This document shows, piece by piece, positions 47,330 to 59,160 of a stretch of 64,000 nucleotides of DNA; position 1 is the first letter of the stretch; every line of letters starts with the position of its first letter. Under the pieces are notes generated by a model that did not search any database, was not told the DNA's origin, and saw nothing but the letters and a program-made list of their open reading frames with translations. Source of the stretch: Trichobilharzia regenti. Its lineage: Eukaryota > Platyhelminthes > Trematoda > Strigeidida > Schistosomatidae. A program made the position numbers and the translations under genes. The stretch lies in assembly GCA_944472135.2 (NCBI GenBank), contig OX235264.1:123285809-123349808 (forward strand). Reading direction: 5' to 3'.

Positions 47330-47575
47330 ATGCAGTCGAAGTGTCTAAAATCGAGACTGGCTGTCGGTGTCGGTGTCGTCATCTTCCTTATTCAAATAAT
47401 CACAGTGTTTGCTGCTGTGGCACACGACACTGTGCTGATTGACAAACGTGAGTTATTCAAGATTATCCAGCTAAATAACCTAATATTTATAGTAAAAATT
47501 ACATTGAGTATGAAGTGACTTATATGGTTTTTGTTTTCTTTCATTTCATCAATAGGTCGTTTGAGGTTGCATTGA
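47330..47575 (+). CDS. Peptide gene 5: two-exon secreted mini-protein, A subtype
   Basis: Exon 1 is 47,330-47,447 and exon 2 coding is 47,556-47,575; the intron is 108 nt with a GTGAGT donor and an aatag acceptor. It predicts 45 residues: MQSKCLKSRL, a hydrophobic core extended by one Val-Gly pair ('AVGVGVVIFLIQIITVFAAV'), AHDTVLIDK, Arg from the split codon, then RLRLH. An upstream in-frame ATG precedes by two codons. Several codons in the core differ from the B subtype without changing the residue. AATAAA lies 110 nt after the stop. This is the most diverged clearly intact member, which makes it the best test of coding constraint. The frames 47,152-47,382 and 47,392-47,607 on the other strand are shadows. 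Confidence 0.68.
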
Positions 47576-47684
47576 TTGACGGCATAGTCACCGAGGCGAG
47601 GAATCACATCACCCGTATTATTAGTGTGTGTAGTGCAGTAGATTAAAATTTTCCTTGTAATAATTTTGTGCAGTGTGATGTATT

Positions 47685-47690
47685 AATAAA
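47685..47690 (+). terminator. Polyadenylation signal of peptide gene 5
   Basis: AATAAA, 110 nt after the stop, context 'gtgatgtattaataaaca'. Confidence 0.55.
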
Positions 47691-47699
47691 CATATTCGT

Positions 47700-48710
47700 C
47701 TATGTTTCCTGTGTTTTGCATACCGATTTCTGCTCGCTATTACTTCTTCGAAAATAAGTGGATGTGGATATTGATTTTGGATGGTGCAATGATTGTTATC
47801 TCCTGAAATCTTCATGTCGCGTTTCAGTGAGTAGTGTGATTTCACATATTTTAGATGCGTCAGTCTTTCCAAACGTGTGAAATCGACGTTAGAGCTCAAA
47901 GAACTACTTGTTGTGGCGAGTTTTTCTTATTCTATCCTTGTGGTGTTTGCGTCGTTTTCAGTACCTTGAAATTATCTGTTTCATGATTCTACTAAGTCAA
48001 CAGTAAATCCTGGTGGGATACGAGCAATCTTCACTCGATTTCTGAATGAGATCTCGTGTTTCACATTATCACAGTCACCATATATTCATTTTTCGTGACG
48101 GCTTGAAGGTAGCTCTTTGTGTAGTTTCTCAGCGACAATGCCAGATATACTTGACGTTGACTCCAAACTCCTGTGCAAAAGGTGAGACACACTGATGTTT
48201 TTGAATGAATTTCAGTGTGTTGATGAAGCAGGTGTTTCCTACTGCTGCGATATTTCACATTAACTGCACCTCACCGTAGTCGGAACAACCCCATGATGAA
48301 TGTGGTATCACACTCTATCTGAAAACATTCATAAGCCACAGCGTCAATTTAGCCAAGATTTATTAGGTAGTGAAACTACTTCATAACAAATAGGTACAAT
48401 TACTATGGGCATGTGAATCCGACTGAAATCTCTTAGATATCTCGAAAGATTAGAACGATGAATCACTGAGTTGCTATCAGTGATGGCAGTGGATCCAATG
48501 TCTCATAAATATGTTGAATGATCATGATTGAAAAGGGAAGAATTTGTGAGGATTTCGAATAAGTTTAAAATAGTGAAATTATACTTGCATGCTTGAGAGT
48601 GCAAAATTAAGACTGAATTTCAGAATTTAGGAATACTGTGATATCCAGGTGTATCCAGGAGCATCATTATCATCGCGCTTGCATCAAGTGCTATGATATA
48701 AGTTTTTGTG
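47700..48710 (+). repeat. A-tail downstream of peptide gene 5
   Basis: It mirrors 20,870-21,680 to about 48,550 and then becomes unique. Short frames at 47,621-47,899 and 48,061-48,258 (minus) show no conservation. Confidence 0.55.
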
Positions 48711-48739
48711 AAATATGTTCACATTTTTTTTATTTATTT

Positions 48740-48926
48740 TTTAATTTTGGTAACAGCTTGATTTCACACTGTATTTTTGGTACAAGTATGGAATTTTCAG
48801 CGTGGATATCGGTAGCCCAAATTTCGCAGGCCGGCCATAGATATCAGGTGTCCGCCGGTGTGGGCTCGAACCTCGAACCATGTGCATGGTCTTCGAGAGT
48901 CCTAACCACTGTGCCACCGAAGCACA
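48740..48926 (-). mobile_element. SINE copy 4
   Basis: The minus-strand tRNA-like head (from about 48,926, 'tggcacagtggttaggact', then 'gaggttcgagccc') is followed by the shared body and a tail rich in A and T ('aaaaaataaataaaaaaaat'). It is one of the better preserved copies. I found no convincing target-site duplication. The frames 48,638-48,949 and 48,741-49,022 run through it and are not genes. Confidence 0.68.
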
Positions 48927-49209
48927 CATTGGAGTTAGTGAGTGACTGATACTTTCTGGAAGTACGAAAAGTGTACAGTGATGTGGAAATGCAGAGTATT
49001 TCACACTTCTATGACTAGTCAATCATCGCATAAGTCGATCACAAATATGCACATAATGCTGCACACACTCCATAGTCAACAGGATTGGATGAAGTGATCA
49101 GGTTAATTCGATTCGTTTCGATCCGCATGGAGGAAAATACTGTGGAGATATAGTTCAGATAAAAAGTGGTCAGTTAGGAAAGAACCACAGTTTAGTTGAT
49201 CAGAAATGA

Positions 49210-50420
49210 CGATGAACCATTTTCAAATAGAGCTCCGAGTTTGAACAAAGCAAGAACTACAGTTTTAGCAGGACAAAATGGTACCATCTTTTATTTCGTT
49301 GCCTTCTCGTCAGCTGCTTACATGGCGAAGACATTATTAAATATATCTACAACAACAATTTTGACACACTTGCCCACACAGAGTTACACTACAATTATAT
49401 ACATATATAAATATACAATATGAAACACTATTCTGAACAATAATAATCATACACAATGGAAACTTTTAGCATTTCGCATTCGGAAGAAAGAGAGGTGAAT
49501 TTATCCAGTTACCACGGCAAAGAAAGACTGATAACCGCTTCTTTCTGAACGCATAAATCAGGTTTCAGGCGCTTGATGGAAATGGCTTTAGCAAACTTGA
49601 AGAAAATTGAGCTCTTTCGCCTAGTGATAATTTTGAGCGACATTTCGACGTCCACTTCATGACCGGTGTCGAGGAGATGCCTAGCGATGGCACTGTTTAA
49701 AGCATATGTTCCCTTTAGACGTTAGCATTTTGGCATATGTTAAGAAAATTGTAGATATGCCCTTCTTTCTGTCCTTCCAATGTAATTGCTCCGGCAGATA
49801 CTTGTAAATTTGTATACACACTTGGAGGTAACATGACAAGGATATCTATAGATTTTTGATTGCACCAAAGAGCTAGTTGTTCGACAGACGGGAATGAGCG
49901 TAGCTGCAGGATGTAATCAGCCTTCTCTTGATCATCCCTGCAATATGTTCACCTTTATAGTCAAGCTGAACGTAGACTGGCTTTTACCCATTGTGATTTG
50001 TTTTACATTTGTGACTTCAGATCTTCCATACTTGTTGATGAACCTTTGAGGATACCCATTTCTCTTCGATATATTTTCAAGGAACTCAAAATCCTCCTCT
50101 AGTTTATCTATAGAGCATATTCTCCTCGCTCTATAGTACAAAGCCTTGACTAGACCACGTTTAAAGCTATGTGGAAGAAAGCTATTAAAATGCAAGTATT
50201 GTCCTTTCTATGTGTGCTTTCGATAAATTGACTTTGGAAGACCACAGTCTTCTAGGTGTTCCATGGCGATGTCCAGGAAGTGAAACTTTCCGTCACTTTC
50301 ATGTTCCATAGTGAAATCAACATTGGCATGTGCACCATTGAATAATCTTAGTAAGTGTTAAGCTCTGAGTGATTCATGCGAAATTTGGTACGACATATTA
50401 TAATCACCGGAAATTCTGAC
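49210..50420 (-). pseudogene. Penelope-like element relic 3
   Basis: The minus strand carries C-terminal parts of a Penelope-like polyprotein: 'FHFLDIAMEHLEDCG', then 49,932-50,195 with 'ARRICSIDKLEEDFEFLEN' and 'NGYPQRFINKYG'. Near the end come 'AIARHLLDTGHEVD' and 'KRLKPDLCVQKE', running to a stop after 'SLPW'. This end is very close to that of the intact element ('FKPDLCVQKK'...'LLPWP'). RT motifs A-C are missing, so the copy is 5'-truncated, and frame shifts are present. The A/T-rich end at about 49,210-49,440 would be its 3' untranslated part. Confidence 0.8.
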
Positions 50421-50863
50421 AGTGAGTGTGTCTCCAATCACTCCCAACTCCCTTCTACATATGTACTGGTTTGAATTCAATCTGAAAACTCATTTTAGTT
50501 TTGATTGAATAACCAAACATTCGAAGCTGATTAGTTGCAGCACACCAGTGGAAAAGGTGTCGGCTGGAGTTTCATCAAACCTAACTTTTATCGGAAACAT
50601 TTACAAGTCAGATTTAATAAAGAAACTCCACTTCGAAGCGTATGAAGTGAATTATTATAAGTCTAAACATGGTCATTCTGGTTGTGTCTATCTCCGTTAT
50701 GAATATGCTATTATTCTGATAAACAATACACTGTTGTACTGTTTTAATAACTCATGATGTCTGATCGATGCATTAGAAGTAGAGTGGAAATCGTGTGAAA
50801 TCCCGCCTCAGATATGTGCGGACTGGTGCTGCATTGTGCCTTCGAAATGTTGTTGAAGTTTCA
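50421..50863 (-). repeat. A-module fragment, reversed
   Basis: It corresponds to the region of the A module around the MYALQI frame, reversed (compare 26,000-26,580), and leads into the long duplicate of the window start. Confidence 0.55.
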
Positions 50864-51976
50864 GGAAGATCATGGATAATTGTCATCAATGCATCGAGAG
50901 TGAAATGGAATCCATTATATACGTCCAAACCAAATTCACTTTTAACGGTTTGAAAAAATTGGGCATTGAGTATATGATATTCATTATAATAAACGTTGTT
51001 TTGTATTTCCCAATGAATGTTTTGTTTTTCATTCATGAGTCAAGGAGAAATATCATTCAACAAAACACACTAAAATGTCTGTGCTTAGATAAACACAGTC
51101 GAGAATGCAGCTAGTATGTAGATGTATTATTAATATTATTTGCAATGTACACTCATATTACTTGCAGTTGATAAGTGGTGTAACGTGGACACGTAATACC
51201 TTTTTGATAGTCTACTAGAGGCTCTTTCAAACAGCTGCCCTCAATGACCTCATGTAGAAGATCAGGTACTAGTTGAGGAAGAATTAGCAAGAGGAAGATT
51301 TCGAAATCCAATGAATGAATCCAGAACCTCTGAATCCAAAATACTCTTGAGAAATTGAAAGGAGGGAGGAAGACCAGATTTGCATTATAAACTGACGTCA
51401 TCATTCAAATTCGCGGCTTTTCATCAGCTACAAACTACCTGAAAATACAATGGTTATAAAGAACAACATTTCACACTTCAATATCTGAAAGGAAATAAAG
51501 AAAGCATTATAAGAGGAATGCTCCTAAAATAAAAGTAGTACAATTTATAAGCTTTCAAATTATGAACAAAAGAAAAAAGGGGGCAGTGAAAGAAAACAGA
51601 AAACAGCGTTGGCTTGTACGTCAACATGACAACTCAAGAAGACTCAAGTTCATCAAACTGAAACTTGCTTAGTAAGCTGAGCTCACTAGTGTGTATGACT
51701 AATCAGTGTAATGAATGTGATACGGTTACCAAGAGAGTGAAAGATTGACTTCATTCTCTCTTTGTGGGTATACGTTTCGTCTGAGACGTTTGCTTCAGCA
51801 GTAAATCGTAGTAGATTCGCTGTCCTTGTACGTTTAGTAGTTTGAAGGATTTGGAAATGTCGACAAAATGACTTGTGTACGCATGGTGTCTGGTAGTTTC
51901 ACTGTTTTCTGTCTCACACGCCATTTTATTTTGTTCATAGTTTAAAAGCTTATAAATAGATGCTAACTTAAACTAA
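50864..51976. repeat. Direct duplicate of 1-1,119
   Basis: It differs from 1-1,119 by only a few substitutions and small indels, and includes the left arm of foldback 1 (about 51,352-51,575). The plus-strand frame 50,872-51,114 holds a hydrophobic segment ('YMIFIIINVVLYFPMNVLF'), but in copy 1 it is disrupted by a 9-base addition and a base change, and I cannot support it as a gene. Confidence 0.8.
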
Positions 51977-52439
51977 AAATTGTACTACTTATATAATTTA
52001 ATAATTCCCATTGTAGCATTAAGAACACAATTTTCAGCGAAGAGACTCTTTTCAACGAATTTATTATCAAGCTGTACAATCGTATATATATGGTTTTATA
52101 AAGAAATTATATCCGGTGAGGGAATTAGGTCAAAGGTGTAAATACATGAAATAATAATAGTATGAAATAAATTTAAAATATTTGTGATTAGGTTCATAGT
52201 TTAAGTCAAGTGGAACAATAATTAATGTCATATATAAGATAATACATCAGGTGTATAGATTTTGGGGAGAGGCATATAATTGTAAGATTAATAGACGAAT
52301 GTAAAATGTTACGTAATATGGTGTGAAATTTGATAACATAGAATTTAATATTGTAAAAATAAAGATAAAAAGTATACACATGAATAATTTTTGGTTTAAA
52401 ATGTCAAGTAGATCAAGTGGAAAAGATTCAGAATGAGAG

Positions 52440-52475
52440 TCGTAATAATAATGATAATAATAATAATAATCGAAG
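52440..52475. repeat. AAT trinucleotide microsatellite
   Basis: A run of taa/aat units with single interruptions lies in the 3' untranslated part of the Penelope-like element. Confidence 0.8.
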
Positions 52476-52525
52476 TAATAAGGGAAAAGTACATAAAATA
52501 ATAAAATAAATAAATGTCTATCCCT

Positions 52526-54397
52526 CTACGGCCAAGGCAGCAGTAGGGATTGTACATACTTCTTTTGTACACAAAGGTCTGGCTTAAAGTCATGAATTGC
52601 CAAGGCCTCAGCTGTCTTTAGAAGTCTGTAACGAAGAAAACGCGGGAAGTTGGCATGAATTCTGTATATGACCTTGAAATCATGGTCAGGGTTGACCGAG
52701 TGACAGGAGTCGATGAGGTGTTCTAAGATAGAGCTTCGCACACATTTCCTTTCTCCTTTGTAAAACCAAGCTGGAATATGTTCTCGTATCCGTGTGGAGA
52801 GCATTCTCTGACTACGGCCAATGTACCTTGCTCCACAAGAGCAGGTGAACTGGTAGATGCACATGGAGGCGGTCAGACGGGGGAGCTTATCTTTTACAGA
52901 GGTAGAGAACAGTTTGCGGCTCGTGAACGTCATATGTAATCTAGCTGCAGGGAACGTTTTACTAACTGATTTAGAAAGACGATTTTTGAGCATATCAGAA
53001 GCTTGATCTCCTTTGAATTCCAAGTTCACGAATAGGGTTTTCTTTGGAACTGAGTCAGTGACCAGTTTAGACTGCTTCTCTTTCATGTTTCTGTCAATAA
53101 ATCGGTTAGGGTAACCGTTTTCTGCGAGTGTGGCTTTCAGGAAGTCAAGTTCTGAGTCGACGCAATCAGAACTACAAATTTTCCTTATCCTAAAGCAGAG
53201 TGAATGGATTAAATTCCTTTTCCTGGAAATAGGCACCCAACTGTAAAAATTAGTTAGTTGTCCGTTCCATGTACGTTTCCGGTGGATCGATCTCTTGAGA
53301 GATCCGTCATTCCGTCTGCTAAGGCACACATCAAGAAACGGAATACTTAGTTCCGATTCCTTTTCTATGGTGAATTGTAAAGAAGGATGGCAGTTGTTGA
53401 AGGCGAACAAGACATCATCAAGAACTACGTTCTTATCGCAGATGACGAAAGTGTCGTCTACGTATCTTTTATAAATGTCAAAATGCCCGATGGTTTGACT
53501 AAGTTGAGAATTTTCCAGCTTTGCCATAAAACAATCAGCTAACAAAGGACCCAGTGGTGATCCCATGGCAATGCCATCTCTCTGTCTATAGATCTCATTG
53601 TTGAAGGTGAACTGAACATTCAACGTGCATCTCAATAAAAGTTCTTTGAGGTGGATTGTCGGTAAACCTATTTCCAAACCATGTGTATCAATATACTCAC
53701 ATAAATAGCTAACAGTTTCCATGAGAGGAACATTGGTAAATAGCGACGTGACATCTAATGAGAACAGGACTTTTTCTGAGACATTAAAATCTTTAATACT
53801 ATCAATAAATTTAAACGTATCATCAATGGAAAACTTAGATACTTGCCTTCTGACTGGTTCCAATATTTCGGCTAGCCATTGGGCGATTCCGTGATAAGGA
53901 GAGCCCGCCATATCGAGGATTGGACGGAGGGGTAATCCTGTCTTATGTATTTTAGGTAGTCCATACAAACGTGGTATAATGGAGCCTACTGGTCTGATGC
54001 GTTCGTATATTTCTGACGATATTGCTGACTTATTCCTCATATTCTTTAAGACATCAGTCAGTTGATTTTCAATTAAATGTGTCTTGTTCTTTTCACCGTC
54101 GGGTTTGGCGAATTTCGTTTGGTCAGAAAGGATCGCTGAGATTTTATCATTATAATCTTGGCGATTCATAACTACGACACCCCCACCTTTGTCTGGACGG
54201 CATATGATAATATCATCATTCTTCTCTAGCTCTTTCAGTTGGTCTATATGCTCTTTAGTCAGAAGATTATTCGAGCTAGGTTTTGAACTAGTATACTGAT
54301 GACAGCAATCAAGAACTGTGGATTTAAAGTATTGGAATTCCTCAGGTGATGTGGGTGTAAGATCGTTGGTCTGATTAATAAGATTTTCGAATTGCAC
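52526..54397 (-). CDS. Penelope-like polyprotein: RT plus GIY-YIG endonuclease
   Basis: An uninterrupted 623-residue frame, the longest in the window. In order: a 'RPDKGGGVVVMN' block (residues 67-78), typical just before the RT of Penelope-like elements; RT motif A 'FSLDVTSLFTNVP' (212-224); motif B 'GIAMGSPLGPLLADCF' (275-290); motif C 'YVDDTF' (312-317); a thumb and linker region; and a C-terminal GIY-YIG-type nuclease with 'IYQFTCSCGARYIGRS' (514-529), Cys519/Cys521 and 'TRIREH' (535-540), and His560 and His566 further on. The product would copy its RNA at a nicked target. All catalytic landmarks are present. The N-terminus may be short because the element looks 5'-truncated, so independent activity is uncertain. 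Confidence 0.93.
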   Translation of the reverse strand: MQFENLINQTNDLTPTSPEEFQYFKSTVLDCCHQYTSSKPSSNNLLTKEHIDQLKELEKNDDIIICRPDKGGGVVVMNRQDYNDKISAILSDQTKFAKPDGEKNKTHLIENQLTDVLKNMRNKSAISSEIYERIRPVGSIIPRLYGLPKIHKTGLPLRPILDMAGSPYHGIAQWLAEILEPVRRQVSKFSIDDTFKFIDSIKDFNVSEKVLFSLDVTSLFTNVPLMETVSYLCEYIDTHGLEIGLPTIHLKELLLRCTLNVQFTFNNEIYRQRDGIAMGSPLGPLLADCFMAKLENSQLSQTIGHFDIYKRYVDDTFVICDKNVVLDDVLFAFNNCHPSLQFTIEKESELSIPFLDVCLSRRNDGSLKRSIHRKRTWNGQLTNFYSWVPISRKRNLIHSLCFRIRKICSSDCVDSELDFLKATLAENGYPNRFIDRNMKEKQSKLVTDSVPKKTLFVNLEFKGDQASDMLKNRLSKSVSKTFPAARLHMTFTSRKLFSTSVKDKLPRLTASMCIYQFTCSCGARYIGRSQRMLSTRIREHIPAWFYKGERKCVRSSILEHLIDSCHSVNPDHDFKVIYRIHANFPRFLRYRLLKTAEALAIHDFKPDLCVQKKYVQSLLLPWP

Positions 54398-54492
54398 TTG
54401 AGTATGCAGTCTGTTGACTTTGGATGAACTGTTGCAGAATTTGGGGCCCAGTGATAGGGCTTGAATTTGAATTTGAAATTGTACTACTTATA

Positions 54493-56285
54493 GTTTGGAA
54501 GCGTTCATCTTATAATTCTTTCTCTATATCCGTTCAAACATTGTAGTGTGAAATGTTATTTTTTATAATTATTGCAGTTATTGGTAGTTTTCAGCTGATG
54601 AGAAGCTGCAAAATAGAATGATATCATTTTTACTGCAAATCTGGTCTTTGATTCTCTGTGAAAATTCCTCTAGGGAGCCCAATGCATGAAACTCCTGAGA
54701 ATGTCTCTGTTGATTGGAATACCCATAGCAGACCGTTGCGTGACGTCGTACATGATATGACGACTTGTGCATGGGATGTACCATGAGCTTATTCACCTCG
54801 ATATTGACTATCCGATGAAAAAGAGACATGAGAAAATATCGTCGAAGAAAAATCTGTCACTCAAGGATTGTGCAAGAGGGATGGCACTTCGACAGGAGAA
54901 CATTTGGGTTTACCAGATTTACAAACGGTGAGTGCGAGATTGACGAACGCTAGACCGTTTTCGCACGAGAAGAGGGTATATTAACAATGGTAGAGGTAGT
55001 TGTACAAGACTTAAGAAAGTAGGATTAATGCAAGATATGCTGAGGAATTCGGTTCTTCTGCTCCTAAACCAAAGGATTTAACAATCAGATCTCACAGCTG
55101 CCAATCCATACTCACCAAATGAAATTCAGTATGTTGTCATGAATGCTGTTGTTGGAAGTCAACATCCATTTGAAAATGCTTCCCATGAGTCATGCGTCAA
55201 GTCTCTGAAACACATTGGAGCACAGATTTCACACCAGTTCTCAAAATCCACATCTTGTAACATTCTCAGTGCAGCAGATTTACACACTGATCTCCATAGC
55301 ATATAGATCTGAAATACGATCAGCGAAATGAGGAACACATCTTAAATGATGAGAGTCTGCCGTCGAAGCACCAGAATATTTCTGCTGTGGAAGTAGAAGA
55401 TTGACTTCCAAAGTTGTGTAGTGACAATGCGGCATAACTGTGAAAAATAGTTTGTGTGTCAAAATGTCTCTAAGTAAATCATGCCATTCCACACTGCTAC
55501 GTTTCTGATAAACCAGTTATATTGTTTAGTATTCCTACTTATCCGTGAAATGTTAGCGAGTTGAGTACTGGTCGACGTAAATATTGAAGTTTTCTTTGAC
55601 AAAATATGCTGAACTATTGACTGATTGCAATGTGAGTATTTCAGTAGTACACAATAAAACTACATCAATACACAGAATCCGTATACTGACTGCTCTCGTG
55701 AGACTATGATAGGGGCTGACTGACTAACTAAAGATCAACTAAAATATTGAGAACATGGATTCAGATGTCAGTCACTGGAATGAACTGAAGAGTGAATAAA
55801 GCTCCTTTTTCCGAAATATGCATAAATATTCCTTCAAATATCACACGGAAAACCAATCACGTCAATATTCCTGTAGGCAATCGTTTAATGGGCTATTGAA
55901 CAAGACCATGTTTGAATAAAACAAAAGTAATTCCACGTATATCTTTTGCAGCGCAGAGCAGAATATGTACACAGAAAAAAACCCAGTTGATTATACATGT
56001 GAACGATTGCCTACAACGCACAAATATTACTTTGAATAGCTCTCTAACGCTACTCTACCGCCTTCACTTACTCTAAAGTTATTTTTAGTGACTGACATCT
56101 CAATCCGTGTAGTCAGTTTATTAGACAGTCTTCTGTTAGTCAATCAAACCTTCTGATATTCTCATGATGTCAGTCAGCAGATAGATTCAGTTTATTTGTT
56201 TATTTTCCGTGTGTACTGCAGAAAAAAACGCACTCCAATCGTGGCGACTGCGACATCTGAGATTATAGGAACTCGAAACAACTCA
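54493..56285. repeat. Direct duplicate of 1,137-2,930
   Basis: It continues the near-identical duplicate after the Penelope-like insertion. It contains the right arm of foldback 1 (to about 54,661), the identical 70-codon frame (55,280-55,492) and foldback 2 (about 55,712-56,178). No gene is supported. Confidence 0.82.
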
Positions 56286-59160
56286 CACTGTGCAGACAGC
56301 ATATTGAGTTTACTCAGGTAGACGGACACTGTATTGCATGACAACATCAGGAATTAGAAGATGAAGAGAACGGCATCTGAAGATTGACCACATCAGACCG
56401 AATTGAATGGGATTTGAACTGTCATCTTGAAGTGTTAACATACAGATAGGAAATATGAGAGGTACACCTCGATTGAACGCTGTGTTTCTTCACAGAGAGC
56501 AAACTTTCAGGTAGTCAAATTGTTAAGCAAAAAACATGAACACACTCTCACTCACGTGAATTGAAGACGAATAACCTGATCATATTATTTGAGGTTGTTA
56601 CAGATGTTTCACTGTAGTTCACACGCTTCAGGAATGTGTGTTTTCTATTATCAAAATATCTATTCACAAATGCGTGTGGCGTTTATATTCTGATCAGATT
56701 TTGCGTGTGAGGATAAAGTTGTTTTTAAGAGTAAGAGGGCGTGAATATTTGTGAATAGTTGGTTTCAAATTGAATTTCGTTGATCCTGGTGTTGTTGGCG
56801 ATTGCTTCATACCAACATATAATCAAATGATATTAATTGATATCCTGTGAAGCTAGTCAGCTCTGTGTGAGCCTTTATGAACTGCATCATTATGCGTACA
56901 AACACTTTTATGTCTAATGCAAGGAGTGTTTATGACCAAGTTGATAGCCATCGCAGATGTTGAAGACAGTAAGTTTGATAGAACGAAACGCAGAAACTGG
57001 AGAACTCAGCACATCATCACTGCAATCAATTAGAAACACTTCACAGATATCGAGTGAAGCGAACGACAAAATCTCCTCGGAAATAAACACTGGGATGAGC
57101 CTGTGTTGCGCAGACGAAATAAATCTGCAAAATCTGCATGCTGCAGAGGATTAATTTCGCACAGCGTGAAGGGAATCGAAAGCTGACGGACAGTGTCAAA
57201 TTACGCGAAGGCAGGTGTTATGATATCGACAAAAGAAGACAGAGCTGATTATGATGCTGAATCAATAACAGCGACAAAACATTGTGTCATTTTATCAGAA
57301 TAATTGAATGGGCATGATGGAATTACGTGCTACCACAGTGACCACGCTTGATGCTTGTAACAACAAACAGCATCAGTCGAAGTCAGTATGAGGAGTGTGA
57401 AAGTGGTACTTTCCGTTCCTTGAAGACAATTGTTGAATGCCTTCAAATTCGATTGAAGCGGACAATAATTTAAAGGCCAGAATAAGTTAAAATACTGAAA
57501 TCCGTGTGTCGAGGACCATAACCTGAATGATATCAAACACTATTGATGAGACAGTGATCTCATATATTTGACATATATGGTGCACGCATTGCCACTGGTA
57601 TTTTGAATAGGCTGTAAGCTTCGAGAGAGTGCCCAGTTTCGCTTGATGGTGGAGGTCAAATAGTCAGAATGAGGAGTCAATCAACAGGTAATGCAAGTAG
57701 CCAACTAACAGACAAGAAAGTGTGCCCGGCCAATATGCAAACGGAAGTGAGGACAGGCTGCACATACTTTGTGGATAATTCCATATCGATTAGAATTCAA
57801 GTTTGAAGCGACGAGTTAAACGTGTTGCAGAAGCATCAACACGTTGGTTTAGGATGAGGCGAATAGTTATGGGCAGCTGTTAGACCAGCTTGAGATGATA
57901 AGTTCAATGGAGATGTGGCTGCATAACCAAATCCTACAAACGATATTCCGAGAATCGCTTACGAGAAAAGAAATACAAACAATTCGTGAATTGATCGTTT
58001 CTCACCAGTCTGCAGAACGAATTTTGTGTGTTTCTCAATCACATGTCACCAGCCTATATTGTTGACTTTGCTCAAATCGACAAGTGAAACTAATGAGTAG
58101 ATGCACCATACATGTGTTTGTACACATAATGGTATACGTCATAGAAATCTTCCACATACAGCTGACCAGCACCACAGAATGCTCATTAAAGGCTCTCTGG
58201 ATAGTAGATGGTTGGAGGTAATCAGCAGGAAGCATTTCCTCATCTAGGTTTCGTGATAGTTAACACTAGTCTGCAACGCATAGCTGCGACAATCAATGGA
58301 CTCAGGTTCGAAACCGCGTCAATCAGTGCTGCAGTGTAAGTCGTTACCACTGAGCCAGAATTTCATTATCGCTAATTAACTCTCGAAAGACATAATCGGA
58401 ATGTTTCATTGGATATCACGTAGTTAATAAAAGGTATTCTTCAGGGGACCTGATACCTACGCATTTAATATTTGACATTCTGCATCATTTCTCATCTGGG
58501 AGATATTTCACAAGAATATACGACGCCTGTCTACACAGATTTTATTGAATCTACTAGATATTCCTAAATCAAAATTGGAAGCAACTTTTCACAACTCTGA
58601 GTGAATTTCGTGAGAATATCCACCCTCTCCTCCTCTTAATAACAATCTTGGCCACTTACACGCAGAATCTAATTAGAATATGCACACCACACACACATTT
58701 GTGAATAGATATTTCTCACAGTTGATAACAGACAACACACATTCCTGAAACGTGTGAACTACAGTGAAACGTCTGTAACAACCTCACGCAATATTCTCAA
58801 GTTATTCTCCTACAATTCACGTGAGTGAGAATGTGCTCACATCCTTCGTTATACAATTTGACCACTCAACTAATTGCTTTCTGTGAACAGACAACACATC
58901 CTTTTGGGAAACAGATACCATATTTCTGAGTTCCCAACAGTTTGCATAAGCTTCTAGAAGACAATGTGTGGATGACTTCTTCATTTAGTAACTGCTGATA
59001 CTGTCATGCATTACAATGTACATTGTTTGAGTATAGTGTCTATACTGTCTATTCACTCTGAGTTGTTCCAAGTTACAATAACTTCAAACATAACAGTTTT
59101 TACTCTAAAAGCGCGTTTCAGTTTAGACAGGATTGAAACAGTTACCAAGACAACGTATCA
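56286..59160. repeat. A start reversed, spacer, B start (second copy)
   Basis: It runs parallel to 2,931-5,790 but with clearly more substitutions than the preceding duplicate. A start reversed lies at 56,286-57,170, spacer at 57,170-58,400 and B start at 58,400-59,160. Recurrent spacer frames are at 57,330-57,536 and 58,035-58,235. The frame 56,957-57,154 is not conserved. Confidence 0.75.

Larger units (their letters stand above)
51977..54492 (-). mobile_element. Penelope-like element with 17-bp target-site duplication
   Basis: The element occupies about 51,994-54,475 and is bounded by the direct repeat aaattgtactacttata (51,977-51,993 and 54,476-54,492). In the other copy of the same DNA this 17-mer occurs once, at 1,120-1,136, with matching flanks on both sides, so the pre-insertion state is directly visible. 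The coding strand is minus. There is about 78 bp before the ORF, and about 530 bp of A/T-rich sequence after it. The short leader suggests a 5'-truncated insertion, as is common in this class. Confidence 0.9.

Noticed and set aside
50872..51114. 80-codon frame with a membrane-like hydrophobic stretch
   Set aside because: It is disrupted by a 9-base addition and a base change in the sister copy at the window start, and it has no counterpart in the other A modules.
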